Below are positions 59,289-64,000 of a stretch of 64,000 nt of DNA, piece after piece. Both the position numbers and the translations under genes were made by a program. The DNA comes from SZUA-100 sp965248135 (lineage in GTDB: Bacteria > Pseudomonadota > Alphaproteobacteria > Rhizobiales > Rhizobiaceae): positions 248,001-312,000 of the forward strand of contig CBDFIN010000012.1 in NCBI GenBank assembly GCA_965248135.1, given 5' to 3'. Numbering within the stretch: the first letter of the stretch is position 1; the number at the start of each line of letters is the position of its first letter. Below the pieces are notes generated by a model that worked only from the letters and a program-made list of their open reading frames with translations, did no database searches and was not told the DNA's origin.

Positions 59289-60354
59289 AAGCAGAATTAG
59301 GATATTACCATCGGCAGTATTAGCTGCCGCTGCCACTTTGTTGGTGCCGGCTCAAATTGCCGCCCAACAAAACGCATCCACAGCAAAATCCAGGTCCTTT
59401 CTTAAAAGCCCGATTGAGTTTGATCGGCCCGGCGAGGCACCAATGGCGCCAGCCGAACTGGCGGCCAGAAATGCTAAAAAGATCGATACCAATACGAACA
59501 ACAACGCCGACAAAAACAAATTATTTGTCGATCTGGCCTATGGTGCCTATCAGCGCGGCTACTATCTGTCGGCCTTCAAACTGGCCCTTCCAAGGGCCGA
59601 GAGCGGTGAACCCGCCGCACAAACCCTTTTGGCCGAACTCTATGCCAGGGGTAAGGGTGTGCCGCGCGACATGAAAAAGGCAGCCTCCTGGTATGGATTT
59701 GCCGCAAAGGCCGGCAACCGCGAGGCACAGTTTGCCTATGCCAACCTGCTGGCCATGGGCAAAGTGCTGCCGCTCGACAAAGACAACGCCCAAAAATTCA
59801 TGAAGATGGCAGCCGATGGCGGCCACACCAAGGCACAATTTAATCTCGCCCAGATGATTGTCGCCAAAAAACCGGTCTATAATGGTTTTGCCGCTGCCGT
59901 GCCCTATTATCGCAAGGCCGCAGAAGCGGGATTGTCCGATGCCCAATACGCTATGGCGCGCATCCATGCCACCGGCAGTGGTGTGGCTCATGTTAATGTG
60001 GAAAGAGCCCGCAAATGGATGACCCTGGCGGCCATCAATGGCTTCGATACCGCTCAGGTCGAACTGGCTATCTGGATGGTGCTTGGCAAGGGTGGTGAAA
60101 AAAACGAAGAAGCAGCCTTGAACTGGTTCAAGCTGGCCGCCCGGCAAGGCAATGTTATCGCGCAAAACCGCCTGGCTCGCATGTATGCATTTGGTGTTGC
60201 CACCGAGCGTGATCTGATAATTGCATCCAAATGGCACATTCTTGCCCGCCGGGCCGGCAAGGTCGATCGCGAACTGGAGGCACTATTTCGTGGTCTTTCA
60301 AGCGAAAATCAAAAAAAGGCCATTGCTGCGGCAAATTCATGGCGCCGTAAATAG
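59281..60354 (+). CDS. Sel1-repeat (SLR) periplasmic protein
   Basis: 357 residues from the ATG at 59281, which overlaps the stop of the thiE-like gene by 8 bp. Signal peptide (IRILPSAVLAAAATLLVPAQ, IAAQ). After a polar Asn-rich linker come about six or seven Sel1-like repeats: LLAELYARGKGVPRDMKKAA, AYANLLAMGKVLPLDKDNAQ, NLAQMIVAKKPVYNGFAAAV, AMARIHATGSGVAHVNVERA, LAIWMVLGKGGEKNEEAALN, LARMYAFGVATERDLIIASK. SLR proteins act as scaffolds; partner unknown. Same direction as efp, 99 bp upstream. Confidence 0.85.
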   Translation: MFRSRIRILPSAVLAAAATLLVPAQIAAQQNASTAKSRSFLKSPIEFDRPGEAPMAPAELAARNAKKIDTNTNNNADKNKLFVDLAYGAYQRGYYLSAFKLALPRAESGEPAAQTLLAELYARGKGVPRDMKKAASWYGFAAKAGNREAQFAYANLLAMGKVLPLDKDNAQKFMKMAADGGHTKAQFNLAQMIVAKKPVYNGFAAAVPYYRKAAEAGLSDAQYAMARIHATGSGVAHVNVERARKWMTLAAINGFDTAQVELAIWMVLGKGGEKNEEAALNWFKLAARQGNVIAQNRLARMYAFGVATERDLIIASKWHILARRAGKVDRELEALFRGLSSENQKKAIAAANSWRRK

Positions 60355-60453
60355 GTCTTTGCGATTCGGCTTGAATAGTTACGCAAAGTATGGTGAACGG
60401 TCACCATCGGCGTATGTGAGCGAAACGCCGCATCCAGACTTGAGACATATTTG

Positions 60454-61020
60454 ATGAAAATAAACGGCAACGAAATCAAACCGGGCAATGTGATCGAGCA
60501 CAAGGGCGGACTTTGGGCTGCTGTCAAAACCAATGCGGTCAAACCCGGCAAAGGTGGCGCATTCAACCAGGTCGAATTGAAAAACCTGATCGACGGCACC
60601 AAGCTCAATGAGCGTTTCCGCGCTTCTGAGACCGTTGAAAAAATTCGCCTTGAGCAAAAGGATTTCCAGTTCCTTTATAAGGAAGGCGAAATGCTGGTTT
60701 TTATGGATCTCACCACTTATGATCAGCTGGAGCTGCATCGGGACTTTGTCGGTGAGCGAGCCGCTTTCCTGCAGGATGGCATGGGCGTCAGGGTGGAAAT
60801 GTACGAGGAAAAACCCATCGGTATTGCACTTCCCGACCATGTGACGCTGAAAATCACCGAGGCTGACCCGGTGGTCAAGGGACAGACGGTGTCATCTTCC
60901 TATAAGCCGGCGGTGATGGAAAACGGAATCCGGGTCATGGTGCCACCGTTCATTGAGGCTGGCGAGAGCATCATCGTCGACACCAACGAAATCACCTATA
61001 TCCGCCGCGCAGACGGCTGA
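60454..61020 (+). CDS. efp: Elongation factor P
   Basis: Rescues ribosomes stalled at polyproline. 188 residues, normal. N-terminal KOW-like domain: MKINGNEIKPGNVIEHKGGL, then KPGKGGAFNQVELKNL. Lys33 in KPGKGG corresponds to the modified Lys34 of E. coli EF-P, so lysylation by EpmA is expected (gene not in the window). Middle and C-terminal OB domains follow (PIGIALPDHVTLKITEADPV, GIRVMVPPFIEAGESIIVDT). The ATG at 60454 is preferred over the TTG at 60451. Confidence 0.96.
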   Translation: MKINGNEIKPGNVIEHKGGLWAAVKTNAVKPGKGGAFNQVELKNLIDGTKLNERFRASETVEKIRLEQKDFQFLYKEGEMLVFMDLTTYDQLELHRDFVGERAAFLQDGMGVRVEMYEEKPIGIALPDHVTLKITEADPVVKGQTVSSSYKPAVMENGIRVMVPPFIEAGESIIVDTNEITYIRRADG

Positions 61021-61067
61021 TCGACTGTCTGTTTATCAACATCACACCAAACGCATTGGAACCTGCC

Positions 61068-61856
61068 ATGGCCCGCTCGGCAATACTGAATGTTATGGTC
61101 GAGGCCGCATTCAAGGCTGGCCGCGGTCTGTCGCGAGATTTCGGCGAAGTTGAAAATCTCCAGGTTTCGGTTAAGGGTCCTGGCGACTTTGTTTCTGCAG
61201 CTGACAAAAAGGCGGAAAAAACCATCGCCGATTATCTGCGCAAGGCACGCCCCGGTTACGCCATGCTGCTGGAGGAATCGGGCGCCATTGGCGGACAAGA
61301 TGCCCAGCATCGCTGGATCGTCGATCCGCTTGATGGCACCACCAACTTCCTTCATTCAAATCCGCAATTCGCCATTTCAATCGCGCTTGAATCACAAGGC
61401 GTTATCGTTGCCGGCATCATCTATAATCCGATAACCGACGAATTATTCACCGCCGAGCGGGGCCAGGGCGCCTATCACAAAAAGCAGCGATTGCGCGTTG
61501 CTAAGCGCCGCAGGCTGACCGATTGTTTGTTGTGCACCGGCATCCCGCATCCGGGAAAGGAAGACCACGAGATTTTTCGCCGCCAACAGGCCAGGCTGAT
61601 GGGCAGAGCTGGTGGCATTCGCGCCACCGGATCGGCGGCGTTGAACCTTGCCTATGTGGCGGCAGGCCGGTTTGATGGTTATTGGGAAAGCGGCTTGCGC
61701 CCATGGGACGTGGCTGCAGGCCTGTTGTTGGTACGCGAGGCCGGAGGTTATGTCACCGGCTTTACCAGCAAGGAAAGCATATTTGAAACCGGCAACCTGA
61801 TCGCGGCTAATGATGTTGTTCACGGGCAGATGCTGGACCTGGTGGGCAATACATAG
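61068..61856 (+). CDS. suhB: Inositol monophosphatase family protein (SuhB-like)
   Basis: Magnesium-dependent phosphatase for inositol-1-phosphate or related sugar phosphates, 262 residues from the ATG at 61068. Motifs: DFVSAADKKAEKTI (first), MLLEESGAIGGQ (metal Glu, about 66), HRWIVDPLDGTTNFLHSNPQ (metal DPLDGT, about 85-92), and the C-terminal GYWESGLRPWDVAAGLLLVR (PWDxAAG). In E. coli SuhB also binds NusA; whether this one does is unknown. 47 bp after efp, so probably cotranscribed. Confidence 0.9.
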   Translation: MARSAILNVMVEAAFKAGRGLSRDFGEVENLQVSVKGPGDFVSAADKKAEKTIADYLRKARPGYAMLLEESGAIGGQDAQHRWIVDPLDGTTNFLHSNPQFAISIALESQGVIVAGIIYNPITDELFTAERGQGAYHKKQRLRVAKRRRLTDCLLCTGIPHPGKEDHEIFRRQQARLMGRAGGIRATGSAALNLAYVAAGRFDGYWESGLRPWDVAAGLLLVREAGGYVTGFTSKESIFETGNLIAANDVVHGQMLDLVGNT

Positions 61857-61863
61857 CGCCAAC

Positions 61864-62685
61864 TCACCAAAACCGTGGCATAGTCTCCTCCAGCAGTCCA
61901 CCCAGCCGTAACGGCGCAATGTCGGTGGCAAGACCCGAGCCATCGTCTATGTCAACAGCGACGCCACTAATTGTGGCCGGGCCGCTTGCCGCTTCCATTC
62001 GCCCTTTGGGAATTTTATAAAGAAATCGCTGCATTGGTTCATCCTTTTCCATGCCGAGGGACGAATCATAATCACCGCACATGCCGGCATCTGACATGTA
62101 GCCCGTACCACCGGCCAATATCTGGTAATCAGCCGTCGGAATATGGGTGTGAGTGCCAACGACGAGACTTGCTCTGCCATCGACAAAATGACCAAAGCAC
62201 TGTTTCTCGCTGGTCGCTTCGGCGTGAAAATCGATGACGACAACATCGGCACCCTCGCCAAGCGGGCAGGCCGCCAGTTCTCGCTCTGCGCACTGGAAAG
62301 GATCATCGAGCCCCGGATGCATGAACACAGTACCCATAATATTTGAAACCAGTACCTTGGCACCATTTTTGGCGTCATACAAATTTGATCCGCGGCCTGG
62401 CGTGCCTGCCGGAAAATTTGCTGGCCTTAGAAAACGGTCATGGCGGGAGGCAAAGGAGAGCGCCTCTTTTTGATCAAAAACATGGTTGCCGGTGGTGACC
62501 ACATCAGCGCCGGCTTCAAGTGTTTGGAGGAGTATTATTTCCGTTATGCCAAATCCACCGGCGGCATTTTCGCCATTGATGATGACGAAGTCGATTTTAT
62601 TGTCTTCAATCAGACCGGGTAGCCGCTCACAAACCGCATTTCTACCCGTCTTGCCAACCATGTCACCCAAAAAAAGCAGCCTCAT
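61864..62685 (-). CDS. YmdB-like metallophosphoesterase (TIGR00282 family)
   Basis: 273 residues. Calcineurin-like phosphoesterase: MRLLFLGDMVGKTGRNAVCE (D-x-G metal start), VIINGENAAGGFGITEI, TTGNHVFDQKEALSF (GNH), VVIDFHAEATSEKQCFGHFV, ASLVVGTHTHIPTADYQILA (GTHTH), GYMSDAGMCGDYDSSLGMEK. This family includes Bacillus YmdB, a cyclic nucleotide phosphodiesterase, but activity here is not proven. It precedes nothing; fau lies 14 bp upstream in the same direction, so the two are likely cotranscribed. Confidence 0.9.
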   Translation of the reverse strand: MRLLFLGDMVGKTGRNAVCERLPGLIEDNKIDFVIINGENAAGGFGITEIILLQTLEAGADVVTTGNHVFDQKEALSFASRHDRFLRPANFPAGTPGRGSNLYDAKNGAKVLVSNIMGTVFMHPGLDDPFQCAERELAACPLGEGADVVVIDFHAEATSEKQCFGHFVDGRASLVVGTHTHIPTADYQILAGGTGYMSDAGMCGDYDSSLGMEKDEPMQRFLYKIPKGRMEAASGPATISGVAVDIDDGSGLATDIAPLRLGGLLEETMPRFW

Positions 62686-62699
62686 ATTATATTTTTTCC

Positions 62700-63290
62700 C
62701 TAATTGCTTGAAAGAGAACGCACTACGCCTTCCTCGGTAATGATCAGCTCAAGGGGTTGATCATGCGGTTCCATCGGCACCTTGTCTACCCGCTGACAGG
62801 CAAATGCCAACCCGACCAAATCCGGTCGAACACCCTTCATTCGCAATTTTTCGATTGCCCTGTCATAGAACCCGGCACCGTAGCCCATCCGACCACCGGT
62901 CGGGTCAAAGGCCGAAAGCGGCACCAACAATAAATGCGGGTCGAGCACTTGGGCATCCTCTGCCGGGCCAACCGTACCAAAACCGGTTTTCACGAGATCC
63001 GCGCCTTGTATCAATTGCCGAAAAACAATGGTGGTTTTGTCTATCACTACCGGAAGAGCAATGCGCGCCCCTTTGGTGCGCAGCGCCGCCAATAGCGGGC
63101 GGGCGTCAACCTCGGAACGAATGGGCCAAAATCCGGCGACAATTGATCCCGGATCGAGATCGATTGCAGCTTCACCGTGTTCGGCAATCCGGCAGCTTGC
63201 CTCTATGCGAAAGGCAGCATCAAGCGCATCGCGGCGGGCCAGCGCCTGGCGCCTGATTTCAGCCTTCAAATCGGCGATGGAAGATGTCAA
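62700..63290 (-). CDS. fau: 5-formyltetrahydrofolate cyclo-ligase
   Basis: ATP-dependent conversion of 5-formyl-THF to 5,10-methenyl-THF. About 196 residues from a TTG at 63290 (LTSSIADLKAEIRRQALARR). An ATG at 63341 extends the frame by 17 residues but falls in the 3' stem of the predicted 6S RNA, so the shorter form is favoured. Motifs: the N-terminal RRQALARRDALDA (ATP-binding Arg region), GFWPIRSEVDARPLLAAL, and LLVPLSAFDPTGGRMGYGAG with GFYDRAI (GxGxGFYDR, about 135-150). Location next to 6S RNA and zapA is the classical arrangement. Confidence 0.9.
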   Translation of the reverse strand: MTSSIADLKAEIRRQALARRDALDAAFRIEASCRIAEHGEAAIDLDPGSIVAGFWPIRSEVDARPLLAALRTKGARIALPVVIDKTTIVFRQLIQGADLVKTGFGTVGPAEDAQVLDPHLLLVPLSAFDPTGGRMGYGAGFYDRAIEKLRMKGVRPDLVGLAFACQRVDKVPMEPHDQPLELIITEEGVVRSLSSN

Positions 63291-63335
63291 TTGTCTGCAA
63301 TTACCGCCTGATGGTGGAACAAATAAACCAGCGCG

Positions 63336-63490
63336 CCGCATTGGCCGGTCGAAACGGGATCCTGGAAACCTACATAGTAGGTGGGCACCGTATGAAAAAG
63401 CCCACGAGCCTAATCAGTGACAGCTCCCTTGAGGATCGGTAAGGCCCCAGGGATGAGTTTCTAGCAAACCACGCAGCAACGCCAGGCGCA
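63336..63490 (-). ncRNA. ssrS: 6S RNA (SsrS)
   Basis: Regulates sigma-70 RNA polymerase by mimicking an open promoter. On the reverse strand, the central conserved block reads CCCTGGGGCCTTACCGATCC then TCAAGGGAGCTGTCACTG, matching alphaproteobacterial 6S RNA as I know it. The outer stem can be built from GCGTTG (63482-63477) and CAATGC (63343-63338). It sits between zapA and fau, its conserved location. A TATATT box lies just upstream near 63497. Ends are approximate to about 10 bases. Confidence 0.8.
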
Positions 63491-63549
63491 ATATAAAACC
63501 CAATCAGGCAAATTACCACCCGCATCGGCCTGGACTTGTTCAATTAATC

Positions 63550-63909
63550 TCAACTCGAGATCAGTTTGGCGCCAAGTTTTTCCATTTTCTCCGCTGCCAC
63601 GGCGAGCGATTTGGCCAGTTCGCTCTCGCGTCCGGATTTTAACTTGCTTGCTTCTTCTTGTTCCCGGCGCAAATCTGCAAGATCGGCCTTCACATCGCGC
63701 AGCTTCCTTTGTGCTTCAACCAATTCATCGGTAATCATCACGCCGGCCATAACAGTTAGTCGTTGGTCGCCGATTTCGCCAAAAGAATCCTTCAAATGCG
63801 AAACATAGGAATCAAAGCGTTTAGCAAGATCGAGCAAATGTTCTTCCTGGCCCTCATCGCACGCCATTCGGTAGGTCTTGTCATTTATTACAACAGCAAC
63901 CTGCGGCAT
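63550..63909 (-). CDS. zapA: Cell division protein ZapA
   Basis: FtsZ-bundling protein. 119 residues from the ATG at 63909 (AAGGAT upstream; an earlier ATG at 63927 is less likely). N-terminal PQVAVVINDKTYRMACDEGQ, EEHLLDLAKRFDSYVSHLKD (ZapA signature), then a long coiled coil (LRDVKADLADLRREQEEASK). Preceded by the DUF4164 gene and followed by 6S RNA and fau on the same strand. Confidence 0.93.
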   Translation of the reverse strand: MPQVAVVINDKTYRMACDEGQEEHLLDLAKRFDSYVSHLKDSFGEIGDQRLTVMAGVMITDELVEAQRKLRDVKADLADLRREQEEASKLKSGRESELAKSLAVAAEKMEKLGAKLISS

Positions 63910-63930
63910 TGAAAATCCTTCCCGCAATAC

Positions 63931-64000
63931 TCAGCTCTTCGAACTGACAACGTTACGGATCGATTCCATCACGGCAACAAGCCGGTGGGAAACTTCTTTG
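63931..64000 (-). CDS. DUF4164 protein, C-terminal end (gene continues past window)
   Basis: The last 22 codons and stop of a gene reading KEVSHRLVAVMESIRNVVSS then KS. The pattern EVSxRLVxxMExIRxVL is the C terminus of the short coiled-coil DUF4164 protein that lies before zapA in Hyphomicrobiales. Its start is outside the window; 21 bp separate it from zapA. Confidence 0.7.
   Translation of the reverse strand, partial: KEVSHRLVAVMESIRNVVSSKS

Noticed and set aside
1..64000. Search for tRNA, rRNA, CRISPR arrays, prophage, restriction or toxin-antitoxin modules
   Set aside because: I found no cloverleaf, regular spaced repeats, phage structural genes or recognisable defence genes by reading; a tool-based scan could still find short ones.

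Overview
The window is chromosomal DNA from an alphaproteobacterium, most likely of the order Hyphomicrobiales (Rhizobiales). The call rests on gene families typical of that group: an EipA/DUF1134 protein, an Omp10-type lipoprotein, an RpoH-type sigma factor beside rluD, serA-serC behind a serC-type leader RNA, DUF4164-zapA-6S RNA-fau, a PurA-linked membrane protein, three Omp25-like barrels, and the pal-cpoB-tilS-ftsH-glmM order. By eye G+C is about one half. I see no tRNA, rRNA, CRISPR array, prophage or plasmid backbone.

Layout. 1-2621: the start of an RND efflux pump gene, its HlyD adaptor and a PadR regulator, all leftward. 2622-5813: mtnP, a DHH phosphoesterase and a glutathione S-transferase gene broken by one stop codon. 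5814-6480: gene-free, packed with short palindromic elements. 6481-13466: a large MscS channel, a WYL regulator facing two small unknown genes across a 19-bp-arm palindrome, a secreted DUF1554-like protein, a PAS-GAF-GGDEF protein and an IS630 remnant. 13467-16809: rpoH, rluD, a lipoprotein rich in Ala, Lys and Glu, and a small membrane protein. 16893-18335: a complete ISNCY-type element with long target duplications, then an ArsR regulator. 19145-26002: an M20 amidohydrolase, a coiled-coil membrane protein, eipA, a membrane-anchored unknown and purA. 26323-30135: a DMT exporter and the serine genes serA and serC. 30238-31450: a complete ISAs1 element beside the serC promoter. 31529-34139: three tandem outer-membrane barrel genes. 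34734-41983: glmM, ftsH, tilS, cpoB and pal, all leftward. 42382-54464: DUF465 genes, purEK, rpsU, lipoproteins, pepF, an NtrC-like regulator, a class III cyclase and an SDR. 54759-58500: tolQRAB, rightward. 58626-64000: thiE-like, Sel1-repeat, efp, suhB-like, ymdB-like, fau, 6S RNA, zapA and the end of a DUF4164 gene.

Functional themes. The window is rich in cell-envelope genes (Tol-Pal, EipA, Omp10, three barrels, GlmM, FtsH, MscS). It also holds core metabolism (serine, purine, methylthioadenosine salvage, folate) and signalling (c-di-GMP, cyclic nucleotide, sigma-54 activator, heat-shock sigma).

The main structural observation is that the Tol-Pal system lies in two opposed blocks about 12.8 kb apart. 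Inverting the segment from about 42.0 to 58.5 kb would recreate one continuous tolQ-R-A-B-pal-cpoB-tilS-ftsH-glmM cluster. The second theme is the density of small repeats: CTAGTGG palindromes of 77-79 bp, two MITE-like elements with inverted ends, a GC-rich repeat family with two copies flanking glmM, and a CGAAAACCGG repeat pair. There is also a four-copy array of CATAT at exact 15-bp spacing between padR and mtnP. I found no convincing new multi-gene system. The best small unknown locus is the WYL regulator, palindrome and two-small-gene unit at 9.1-10.3 kb.
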